From contig MU631457.1 in NCBI GenBank assembly GCA_026770615.1, positions 219,408 through 232,756 on the forward strand: a DNA stretch of 13,349 nt, in the 5' to 3' direction. Made by a program: the position numbers and the translations under genes. Within the stretch, counting starts at the first letter, position 1. Each line of letters opens with the position of its first letter. Of this stretch, positions 1-12,000 are shown one piece after another. Origin of the DNA: Pavlovales sp. CCMP2436 (taxonomy: Eukaryota; Haptophyta; Pavlovophyceae; Pavlovales). Under the pieces are notes generated by a model. It was not told where the DNA came from. It worked only from the letters and a program-made list of their open reading frames with translations, and searched no databases.

Positions 1-12
1 CCCCACCCGCAG

Positions 13-87
13 GCGCCGCTGACCTCTCCGTCCGCGGGCCAGGCGGCGCGACCTTCAACGTAGCAGCCTCCAATCTTGCAACTGACG
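13..87 (+). CDS. Exon 1 of the window (internal exon of the giant gene)
   Basis: Follows a C-rich acceptor (CCCACCCGCAG, 1-12). Only the frame starting at 15 is open; it reads a Gly-rich segment with SVRGPGGATFNVAASNLATD and ends in phase 1 at the donor G|GTACGA (88). The same exon edge is copied twice inside the following intron. Confidence 0.65.
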
Positions 88-3000
88 GTACGAAAAAAGA
101 GAAAAGAATCAGAATATAAATGTTACAAAAGCAATAAAAAGAAAGCAGTACCAATAATACCTCAGCGTAGCTGCCTCAGATCTCGCAACTGACGGTGCGA
201 AAGAGGGGATTCATATAAAATATTAAATTAAAATTTTCTCACGACTGACGGTACGAAGAAAGAAAAGATTGATCAAATAGACAAATAGAAAGAATAATAT
301 AATAATATAATAACAATAACAACAATAGCAACAACAATGTTAACGATCAAAACAAAAATAACAATTCTACTAATAATTATAATAACAGGTTAAGCTTCCC
401 GCCAGTCCGCAGCGGGCGGCGGCCTCTCCATCTAATCATTATTTATAAATAATAATAATAATAATAATAATAATATTAATAATAATAATAATATTAATAA
501 TAGGGTGGACCTTCCGCCAGTCCGCAGCGGGCGGCGGTCTCTCCATCTACCGCCCAGCCACGCCCACCACGGTAACCTCATCTAATCTAATATATGACTG
601 ATAGGGATTCAAGTTGGCGTCTGACTGTCCTGGAAGTTGTGCTGGTCTGAGCGCTGCGTCGCCCATTGCCTGCTGCGTGCTTTGATCTAATCTGTATTTA
701 ATATCTATATCTAGATATCTAGAGATCTATATGTGCATCTATATATACATGTGAAACATATTCATTTTATAATCATAATCACAATCATCATCATCATCAT
801 CATCATCATCATTATTGAAATTATTATAAAAGTTATAATCATAATCATTATAAATATAAATATATTCTCAATTCTCAATTCTCAATATTAATAACAGGGA
901 TCGGGCGCAGCCTCGCTCACGCAGCGGCTGGCCTTGTCACTCGAGGCGGACGGGCGGATCATCGCCTCGGGGGGCAACCTCATCGTGAGGGACAACCTGC
1001 AGGTGCGCCCCTGCCCTTGCAACCCCCCCCCCCTCCCCACGTACACACACCCCCCCCCCCCCTGCTGATCGTTAGGGACAACTAGCAACTAACATCCCCC
1101 CCCCCCTCCACACACACACACAGGTGGACGGTCAGCTGGTGCTCAACGCAGGAGCGACGTACCAGAACTTTGACGGCGAACTGAGGCTGAACTCCCTGAT
1201 CGGAGAAACCTTTATCGAGGTATTTCTTTCTTTAAAATTGCATATCTTGAGATTCATTCGTTCATTCGTTCATTCATTCATTCATTCATTTTTTTTATTT
1301 TTTTTTTGCCGATGCTCGAACTTCCTTTTCGAAGAAACCTACATCGAGGTAATGTCAGAGAATAGTATAATTGATATACGTATAGATTCATCTTTCATAT
1401 CTATAACCAAGGCTCAGCACCACCCCTCCCCCCATTCCGTAGACCGTCAGTTTCTCTCTCCCTCTTAACCCCCCCCCCCCCTGCAGACTGTCAAGTTCTC
1501 ACCTGCGGGCGATCTGTCTGCTCTCAACGACCTCTCCTTGGCGGGCTCCATCTACATGAGCGGCGCCTCGCCCACCATCCAGATCAACAACTCCCTCATC
1601 ATCCGCGCGGGCGTGGGCAACTCAGCCGGCGGTGAGTTATTTTTTTTAGATTTTTTTTGATTTATTGAGGCTGCAGGATGGAGAAAGTCTGCAGTCTGCA
1701 GACAAGAAAAAAAAAAAAGATTACAACGCTACCTATCGTCAACTCGCAACAGGCACCATCTCCATCGAGGGCGTCATCTTCGACGAGGGCGCTGCCACCT
1801 TCGCCGGCCTGGTTGACTTCTCGCGCACCACCGCCGCCGTCACGCACAAGGGCATGGGCACAGACGCGCACCTCGCCATCACCTCCACGAGCGGTTACGT
1901 GACGGTCGAGACCGTCAAGTTTAATGCCGGCATCATCTCGGAGATTGGCGGGCTGCAGCTGCAGAGCAGCGCCACGCTGACGGTATCCTCTTCTTTTTTT
2001 CTTTTTTCTTTCTGTAATACAAGTTCTAGTTTTTTTTTTTTTCTATCAGCATTAACGTGTACTTTTGAACATTTACAACCTTGTGCAACAGGGCGGCATC
2101 CTAGCGCCCCTCGGCCTACAAGGGACCATCGCCGCCTCCGCCGCCATCCTCCAGAACGTCCGCGTCGTCGACGGTAACATCGACAACACGCGCATCGGCG
2201 CCACCACCCCCGCGCAGGCCTCCTTCTCGGTGCTCTCGGCCGCGTCGCTCGGCGCCACGCTTGACGCGGCGGGTAACACCATCTCCTCAGCAAAGCTGCT
2301 TGGAGGGTCGGCCGACAACGTGGTATGTATTTACCCTTTGTTCCTTTTTACCCATATTTTGTTTACTCATTCCTTCATCCATTCATTTGTTTTGAAAAAA
2401 AAATGGTGCAGGTGATCGGCGGCACCACGCGCAACGCCGGCACCTTCAGCACGCTCACCGCAACTACGCTCTCTGCCACCAAGATGGGCGCCGCGCTCAA
2501 CGCGCAGGGCTTTGTGGTCAGCAACGCGGCCCTCTCCGGCGGCACGGCCAACAACCTCGTCATCGGCGCCACCACCGCCGCCGCCGCCACCTTCACCACC
2601 GCCACGCTGTCCACCGGCTTGCTCCTCTCCAAGCCGACCGCCACGCTGACGCACAGCGCTTCGGACGGCTCGGCCGGCAACCTTGTCATCAGCTCGGTGT
2701 GTGTTGCTATGCTTTTCCTAGTGCTGCTTGTACTGCTGCTGCTGCTGCTGCTGCTGTTACCACTCCTATTCCTCATACTGCTGCTGCTGCTACTGTTACC
2801 ACCCCTACTCCTAATACTGCTGCTGCTGCTACTGCTGCAGTTACTAATATGTTATATTACGATAGTGACAACGACAAAAACAACAACGACGACGACGACA
2901 ACAGGTGCGCAGGCATGGTCAACGGGGCCTCCTAACAATAACACTTGCAACAACTACTCGCACTCATATCAATATTGATGTTTGTGTGTAAATATCTAGA

Positions 3001-6000
3001 AATACGTCCGTACCCTGACAGGTCTCCACCGGACCCAAAGTTAAGAAAACACTCGGATCAAGGGACCTTAACAGAGCACACGGGTACTAATTTGAACAGG
3101 TGCACGGCAAGGTCCTTGTCAACGGGGCCTCCTTCGGTGCGGGCGGAGCGGTCACGGGCATCACCTCCCTCTCCGCGGTTGCGCTCGGCGCAAACCTGGC
3201 GCTGGGCGCGCACACCGTGTCTGGCGGCACCATCGCCACCTCCACGCTCACCGCCGTCGCCATCGGAGGCGCTTCGACGGTAGAAAAAAAAAAAAAATGA
3301 TGATGATGATCACCATCATCATCATTATCGTACTGATCATCATCATCATCATCATCATCATCACATCAGGCCACGCTTGCGTCGCTCACCGTGAGCGGCA
3401 CCGCCCAGCTCACCACCCTCGCCGTCACCACCGCCGGCGGCGTCTCCGCGCTCTCCGCGGGGGTGGTCGCGGGCGAGGCGCTTGCGGCCGTGGGCGGCAA
3501 GCTGCGCGTCGAGGGCCTCGCCACCTTCGCGGGGGGCATCCTGCTCGAGGGCTCGGCGATGTCGCTGGTCGGCACCTCGGGACAGCCGCTGGTAGCCTTC
3601 TCCGTCACCGCAGGCGAAGTCGGCGACGAGGCGCGCACCGAGGTGCAAATCATAATCAGAATTATAATCATATCCATCCATTCACTCATTTTTTATTTTT
3701 TTATTTTTTCTGACTCGAGCAATGACTCGAACAATAACATCAACAATACCAACAGATGCTCGGCGTGCTGGCGGCCTCCGTGCTCGAGGTGGGCTCTACT
3801 ATCTCCGCCTCCGCCGACACCGGGCTCCTCTCCGCCTCCGCCCTGCTCGCGGCCACCGTCGAGGCCACCTCCGCCGTCACCGCGCCCAGCGTGGCCGCAC
3901 CCGCCGGCGCGGCGCTCGAGCTGGCGGCGGCGCTTGGCGTGGAGCTCTCGCTCTCCGGCGCGCTGTCCGCCACCAACGGCAAGACGCTGCAGCTCGACTC
4001 GGCCGGCTCGCATGCCGTGTGGCTCGGCGACGCCACCTCCGACGCCACGCTCACGCGCCCGCAGGCCACGGCCGCCGCGAAGGACACTACCATCATGGGG
4101 CAAGCGGGCACGGACACGGCGGGCGTCTCCTTCGCCACGGACGGCGGGGACCTCCACCTCATCGCCGGAGATGGGGGCGTCGGCTCCATCAGCGCCGACG
4201 GCGGCAACGTGGTGCTGATGGCCGGTTTGGCGGCGGGCGACGGCACGGCGGGCTCGGTGGAGCTGCGCGACTCGTCGGGGGCGACGGTGCTGCTCGCGGC
4301 ATCCGACTCGGGCTTGACGCTGGGCGCCTCTCTCTTCTCAGCCGACGGCAAGCTGGTGCTCGACCCGCTTGCCGCCTCGCTAGCCCTCTCCTCCGTCGCC
4401 TCGCCCGCCTCCGGCTCGCTGGCGCTCTCCTCCGCCGCGGGCGGCGTGAACGTGCTCGCGCCTACGGGGGGGCTGCGGCTGGGCACCAACACGGCGCTCA
4501 CGTCCGTCAGCGGGCAGCCTGTCAAGATCGCGCCGGCCAACAGCGTGGTGCACCTGGGCAGCGCCACCGCTGAGGTGACGCTCACGCCCACGCCCGCCGC
4601 CGTGGCCGCCGCCGCCTCGCCGCTCACCGTGGCCGGCCAGTCGCCCGCCGCCACGGCCGGCGCGGCGGGCGGCTCGGTGACGGTGCGTGGCGCGGACGTG
4701 GACGCCTCCACCACCTCGGTCGGCGGGTCGGTCGTCATCCGCGGCGGGCGCGGCTCGTCGACGGACGGCACGGTGCAGCTCATGGCCAGCGCCAACACGC
4801 ACCTCACGCTGGCCCAGGCCACGGGCTTCGCCGCGACGGGCGCCTTCAGCCTCGCCGGCAACCTCAAGGTGGGCGCGGACGGCGCGGGCAAGACCGTCAC
4901 GTTCTACGGCGTCTCCACTGGCTCCTCCGTCACCTACGCCGCAGACAAGCTCTCGGTCAAGTCCAACGTGGACGTGCTCGGCTCGCTGGCGCTCACGGGC
5001 GCCTCCGTCCACCTCACCTCCTCGCTCGCCGTCACTGGCAACTCGGCGCTCATCGGCACGCTCGGCGTCACCGGCGCGGTCACCGTCGGCGCCAACGGCA
5101 GCGGCAACGACCTGACGCTCTACGGCGCCACCGCGGGCTCGGGGCTCACGTGGCGCGCCGCGACGAACACGCTGCGCCTGCGCGGCGTCCTAGACCTCGT
5201 GGGCGGCGTCACCACGAGCGCGAACGGGCAGATCGACGGCGAGCTCACCGTCGGCGGCGGCGCGAGCGTCGGCGGCGAGCTGGCGTCTGGCGGCGGGCTC
5301 ACTGTGGGCGCCAACGGCAACGGCGGCGACGTGACTTTCTATGGCGCGAGCGCGGGGTCGGCCGTCAAGTTCGCCGGGGACATGCTCGACGTGACCGCCG
5401 CGCTGATGGTGAGCGGCGACGCGGACATCACCGGCACCTTCACCGTCCAGGGCAACTCCGACATCACCGCGCCCGCCACTATCGCGCTGACCGCGCCCAC
5501 CGTCTCCGTGGCGGGGGCCTTCACCGCTGACGGGTCCGCCGACATCTCGGGCGGCGCCTCCGTCGGCGGCTCGCTGGCGGCGCTCGGCGGGCTCGCCGTC
5601 GGCGCCGACGGCGCGGGCGCGGACGCAACGCTCTACGGCGCGGAGGCGGGCTCGTACGCGCAGTGGGACGCAAACACCAACGCACTCAACGTGCTCGGCG
5701 ACGCGTCCGTCACCGGCGCCTTCGCCGTCGTCGGCTCGGCCGGCGTCACGGGCGACCTGGATGTCACCGGCGCCGCCACCGTCTCCGAATCGCTCGACGT
5801 GTCCGCCGAGCTCTCCGCCGGCGGCCTTGCGACCCTCTCGGCCGGCGCGGCGCTCGGCGGCAGCCTCACCGTCGGTACCGACGGCACCGGCTACGACGCG
5901 ACGCTCTACGGCGCCACCTCGGGCTCTGCGCTGCGGTGGGTGCCCGACACGGACACGCTCACCGTGGCGGGCGCCACCGTGCTCGACGGCGCCACCACCA

Positions 6001-9000
6001 CCACCGGCTCCGTTGCGGTGGGCGGCGACCTCATCGCCGCGGGCGCCGCGACGCTCGCCTCCACGCTGAGCGTCGGCGACGCGACCACCGTCGGCACCGA
6101 CGGCGCGGGCGCAGACCTAACCGTGCACGGCGCCACAGCGGGCTCCTCGCTCGCCTGGGACGCCGACACCAACAAGCTCACGGTCTCCGGCGTCACCGCC
6201 ACGACCGGCGCCCTCGGGGTGGGCGGCGCGCTCAGCGTGGCCGGCACCGCCCACCTCGTCGGCGGCGCGACGCTCGGCAGCACGCTCACCGTCGCCGGCA
6301 CCTCGGCGCTCGCTGGCGCAGTGACTGTGGGCGCGAGCGGCGCGGGCGTGACCACCACGCTCTTCGGCTCGGGCTCGGGCTCCTTCGTCAAGTACCAGGT
6401 GCGCGCCCCTCCCCCTCTCCTCCCACACACACACACACGCACACGCCTGAATGGCATGCGCTCTCGTAACATGCTCCCGTGTGCGTGCGACTGACCGACA
6501 TCCCTTTCTTCTCCTTCTGCTCGCACACACTCACACACCACACACACAAACACACGCGCGCGCACCAACCTCCCTCTTGTCTGTCTCCGTGTGCTCCTCC
6601 TCTGCGCGCAGGGTGCGTCCAACACGCTGACCGTCAACTCGGCGCTCGGCATGACGGGTCATCTCACCATGACCGGCACCGCCGACATCACGGGCGGCCT
6701 GTCCGCCACCGGCGCCGCCAACCTCGGCTCCACGCTCGCCATGGGGGGCGCGCTCACCGTCTCGACCGACGGGGTTGGTGCCGCGCTCAAGGTGCACGGC
6801 TCGGCAACGGGCTCCATGCTGCACTGGGACCCGGCTGCCAGCGCGCTGCAGGTGGTGGGCGGCGGCTCCTTCTCTTCCAACGTCGCCATGGGCGCAGCCT
6901 TGAACCTCGCCGGCAAGGCCACCGTCGCGGGCGGGCTGGACGTGACGGCGGGCGGTGCGTCGGTGCGGGGCGGGTTGCTCGTCGGCGCAACGGGCGCCTC
7001 CGCCTCGGTCGCCTTCGTCGGCACGGCGGCGGGGTCGGGCATCACCTTCGCAAGCGACGTGCTAGCCATCGTGGCGCCCACCTCCATCACCGGTGCCACC
7101 ACGCTCGTCGGCACATTCCACACGACGGGCGCGTCGACCGTCACCGGCAGCCTCCGCGTGACGGGGCCCGCCGTCGTCACGGGCGACTTCAGCGTGGCCT
7201 CCGCCGCGTCCGTCTCCATCGCCGCCACCTCCGCCGCCATCGCCGCGCCCACCACCGTCACCGGCTTGCTCACTGTAGGCGCCAACCAGGCGGGCTACCG
7301 CGTGATCCTCTACGGCGCGGCCTCGGGCTCCTCCATGACGTGGGACTCCAACACGGACACGCTGCGCGTCGTCGGCGCGCTCGCCGTGACCGGCGGCGTC
7401 GACGTCGTCGCGGGCTCCGCGGGTGTGACCGTGAGCGCCGCTACGGTGGGCATCACCTCCGACGTGAGCGTGGCGGGCACAGCCGACGTGTCTGGCGAAC
7501 TCACCGTGGGCGGCGTGCTGTCGCTCACCTCTGACTTGGTGGGCGCGGGCAAGGCCACCTTTGGCGAGGACCAGGCGGGCGCCGACCTGCAGGCCTTCGG
7601 TGACTCGTCCGGATCCTACGTGCTGTGGGACGCCTCGCGCAACCTGCTCGAGGTGTCGGGCGACCTCTCCGTCACCGCCTCCGCCACCGTCGACGGCTCG
7701 CTCACGGTGTCCGCCACGCTCACCGCCGGCGGCCTCGCGAGCCTCTCGGCCGGCGCGGCGCTTGGCGGCGACCTCACTGTCGGCGGCGCGGGCGTCGGGC
7801 ACTCCGTGCTACTTTACGGGGCGGCCTCGGGCTCCTCCGCCAAGTGGGACTCGGGCGCCAACACGTGGCTCGTCACGGGCAAGTCCAAGGTGGTGGGCGC
7901 CACCACGCTCATGGGCACGCTCGGCGTGACGGGCGCAACCACGCTGGTGGGCGCCACGACGCTGACCGGCACGCTGGCCGTCTCCTCCACCTCCCAGTTC
8001 AACAACCAAGTCAGCGTCGGCGCCAACGGCGTGGGGCGCACTTTCATCGCCTACGGCTCGCAGTCGGGCTCCTTTGTCAGGTGGCAGGGCAACACGCTCA
8101 CCGTCAACGGCGGCATCGACCTGGCCGGCGACCTCACGGTCGACGGCGAGCTGGAAATCTCCGCGCCAGCCACGCTCGACGACACGCTCACGGTGGCAGG
8201 CGTCTCCACCTTCAACGACGCCATCGTGGTGGGCGAGCCGGGCACCGGGCACGACGTAACCTTCTACGGGCAGGCGGCGGGCTCCTACTGGCTGTGGGAC
8301 CGCGACTCAAACTCGATGAAGGTGATGGCGACCAACATCCAGAGCAAGGGCACCTTCGTGCACACGGGCACCCTCCAGACCACCGACGCCATCACCGCGG
8401 CGGGCGAGTCGCACTTCGTCGACCTGGAGGTCTCGGGCACGCTCACCATCTCCAACCCGCAGCGCCGCCGCCTCGCCGCCGCGCGTGTTGAGGGTGTGGA
8501 CGGCGTGGAGGCCACGGAGCTCGAGGACGAGTACAAGGGCATGCTGCGCAGGGCCGAGGACTTCTACCGACAAGAGGACGGCAGCCACCTGTGGGACCCC
8601 TCGCGGCGGCTGCTCGCCGAGGATGCGTCGTCGGGCGGGCGGCGGCTTCAGGCCGCGACGTCGCTCAACATCGAGGGGGACGTGGGCTTCTTGGGAGATC
8701 TTACCGTCGGCGGGCAGGTGCTATTCGAGAGCTCCATGGTCGTGCAGCAGAAGCTGACGGTTGACGGGCAGGCGGAGTTCAACGGTATCGTGTACGTCAA
8801 GGACCGCTTGGAGGTGACCGACGAGATTGACGTGGGCACTGACCTGACCGTCGGCCCCACGAGCGGCTCGGGCTCGACCGTGACCTTCTTCGGCAGCACC
8901 TCCGGTTCCTACTTCAAGTGGACGGCGGAGAACAACGCGGCCTCCATCTTCGGCACCCTCTCGGTGCAGGCGGGCGCCTCGGGCATCAGCCACACCATCC

Positions 9001-12000
9001 AGGGCGACCTTGTGCTCGACGGGAAGCTCTCTACGCGCCCGGGTAAGGAGGTCTCCGTCGGTGGCAAGCTGAGCGTCGCGTTGGCGGCAAACTTCGCGTC
9101 GGACATCAACTCCAACGGCGCATTCTACACCAAACTCGGCGCCACCTTTGGCACGACCACGCAGGGGCGCGACGTGCGCATGTACGGCAGCACGGCCGGC
9201 TCGTCGCTGCTCTGGTCGTGGGGCACCAACGCGCTGCTCGTCAGCGGCGCCGCCACGGTCACGGGGGGTGTCAGCCTGCAAAAGGACGTGAGCGTGGGCG
9301 GCGACCTCACCGTGGGCGGCTCGCTGTCGCTTGGCGGCGACGTGGCCTTCACCGGCAAGCTCACCGTCGGCGCGGCGGGCGAGGCGGCCGCCGACGTGGC
9401 CTTCTTCGGCCGCGCAGTGGGCTCGTCGCTCAAGTGGGACGCGGCCAACTCGCGCCTCACCGTCGCGGGCGCCACCGTGCTCGCCGCCGCCACGGCCACC
9501 ACGCTCACCGTCGCGGGCACCACCGCCACTTCGGTCCTGACGGTGTTGGGCGCGTCCACGCTGACGGGCGCCGTGGCGGTGCGCGGCGTGCTGAGCACGG
9601 GCCTTGCGGGCGCGGGCGTGGCGGTGACGCTCAACGGCGCGTCGCAGGGCAAGAGCGTGCGCTACGCCGCCAACACGCTCTCCGTCCTCTCAGACTTAGA
9701 CGTGGTTGGACTGGTGGCCGTCACCGGCGCCACGCAGCTCACGGGCACGCTCGCCGTCTCGGCCGCCGCCACGCTCACCTCCACGCTCGCCGTGCGCGGC
9801 GCGGTCACCGTCGGCGCCAGCGGCGCGGGCACCAAGGTACTCCTGTACGGCAACGCGGCGGGCTCCTCCCTCCAGTGGATTGCCGACACCAACAAGCTCA
9901 CCGTCGCCGGCGCGCTGGCCGTGAGCGGGCCGACCGCGCTCACGGGCGCGGTCACGGTGGCCACCCGGCTGATTGTGGCCTCGGGCGGCGCAGCCGTCCA
10001 CGGTCCACTCGACGTGAGCAGCGGCGGGCTCACGGTGGGGGCGAGCGGCGCGGGCCAGACCTTCGTGGTCTACGGCGCCTCTGCGGGCTCCTCACTCACC
10101 TTCGGCGCGAACGCGCTCACGCTGCGCGCCGCGCTCTCGGTGACGGGCGACGCCACGCTGGTGGGGACCGTCTCCGTGCTGGGCGCCGCCTCCTTCTCCG
10201 GCGTGCTAACTGCCGAGGTGGACGCGCACATCGGCGGCGAGCTCACGGTCGTGGGCGGCGCGGCGGTGACGGGCGCCTCGGCCTTCGACTCGACACTCTC
10301 GGTAGGCGGCGCGCTCACCGTGGGCAGCGATACCGACGGCGCCGACGTGACGTTCTACGGCACCGTCGCGGAGTCCTTCGTGGCGTGGGACGCCAACACC
10401 GACTTGCTGCACGTGAGCGGCACCGTGCGCGTCGACAGCAAGGCCGACTTCGGCGCCGACCTGGAGGTGGGCGGCAGCGTGCTCGTCAGCGGTGGCGTAA
10501 CGGTCGCGGGCCTCGGCGCCTTTGACGGGGGGCTGCATGCGGGCACCGCCGCGCAGGGTGCCGACCTGATCGCCTACGGGCAAAACGGCGCGGCCTACAT
10601 GGCGTGGGACGCGTCGGACAACACCCTCAACATCGCCGGCTCGCTACAGATCTCGGGCGACGCGTCGTTCACCGGTGCCACGCAGATCGGGGGGCAGTTG
10701 CTTGAGGTGTTCGCCCCCGCCAACTTCTCCGCGCCCGTGCACGTGACCGCGCTGCTCTCAGTGGCAAGCGCCTTCACCGCGCAGAGCACGCTCGCTGTCG
10801 GCGGCGGCGCGGAGGTGGCCGGCTTGCTGGCGGTGAGCGGCGGCGCTGCGCTGCAGGGCGAGGTCTCGCTCGGTGGGCAGCTGGCCGACGACGTGCTCTT
10901 TGCTGGCGCGATGGCGCGGCCGCGCCACCGCGTGCACGAGCTCGCCACCTCGCCCGCGCTCGCGTGCATCTTCTCGCTGGCGGACGCATCTGAGCGCTAT
11001 TCGGTGCTCCTCCTCAACATGACCGCCAGCCGCGCCGCCGGCTGTGCGTGGGCCAACGTGCTGATGCCGCTGTGCGAGGCGGCCGACGAGGGCGTCTCGC
11101 TCTCCATCTCTGCCATTGGCGACTCGGGTACGCGCCTGCCGCCCACTGCCTCCGCGGAACAACTCCCTGCCCGCCTTGCCAGTGCCACTGCCTCTCTCCC
11201 GCGCCATGTGCCCCCGTCGCAGTGAACCGACGGCTCACCCCCCCCCTCCCCCCGCAGACCAAGCCATGCCGGTGTTCGCGCACGACGGTGACTCGTCGCG
11301 CCTCATCATCACCTCCGAGACGCCCACCGCCGCCGACGCCGCCGCCAACGCCGCGCGCATCGGCGCCAACGTCTTCCCCATCTATGGCGGCGACTCAGGC
11401 GTGGCGCTCATCTGCTCGGCTGCGGGGCAGTGGCAGAAGGTGGCGGGCGGCGCGCCCATCACCAGCACCACGCTCGACGTGGAGCGGCTGCTGATCGACA
11501 CGGGCGACTTCGACTTCATCGGCGGCGTCAACCTCAACGCGATCAAGGACAACTCGACCAACTCGGAGGACCTGGGCGACATCACCATCGGCGCCGCGCC
11601 CGCCTACAACGAGACCGCGGACGACGGCGGCGCACTCTACCTCGCCGGCGGCGCGGCCTTCGCCGGCGCCGGCGGCGCGGTCGTGCTCAAGGCGGGTGCG
11701 GCGACGGGCGGCGCGGGCGGCGGCGCGCGGCTCGAGGCGGGCTCGTCGCTCGGCGGGGGCGCAGGCGGCGACGTGACGCTCAAGGCGGGCTTGTCCGTCG
11801 GCGGCGTGGCGGGCGGGATCGCCCTGGAGGCGGGCGCAGCTGGCGGCAGCGCGGCGACGGCCGGTGGTAACGTGACGGCCGGCTCCGTGGTGGTGAGCGG
11901 CGGGCGCAACACGGGCGACGGGCTCGGTGGCTCGGTTTTGCTCGTCGCCGGCGACGCCGCCGCCGAGAGCGCGGCGGGCAGCGTGACGCTCAGCTCGGCA

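Noticed and set aside
2732..2834. CTG repeats as a coding Leu or Ala tract extending exon 8
   Set aside because: The stretch follows a good donor and changes composition abruptly. The resulting Leu-rich then Asn/Thr-rich peptide does not match the protein on either side.
3756..3758. ATG as the start of a separate gene
   Set aside because: It lies directly after an AACAG acceptor, in phase with exon 10, and the same beta-repeat protein character continues upstream across several supported exons.
3740..4900. 386-codon open frame on the - strand, and similar antisense frames (for example 5906-6652, 9125-9652)
   Set aside because: They mirror the GC-rich Ala/Gly/Thr/Val repeat codons; the sense strand has the splice-consistent frame and repeat conservation at protein level.
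9218..10525. 435-codon Arg/His-rich open frame on the + strand
   Set aside because: Out-of-frame reading of exon 12. The Arg/His/Gly composition is what GC-rich Ala/Gly/Thr codons give when shifted.
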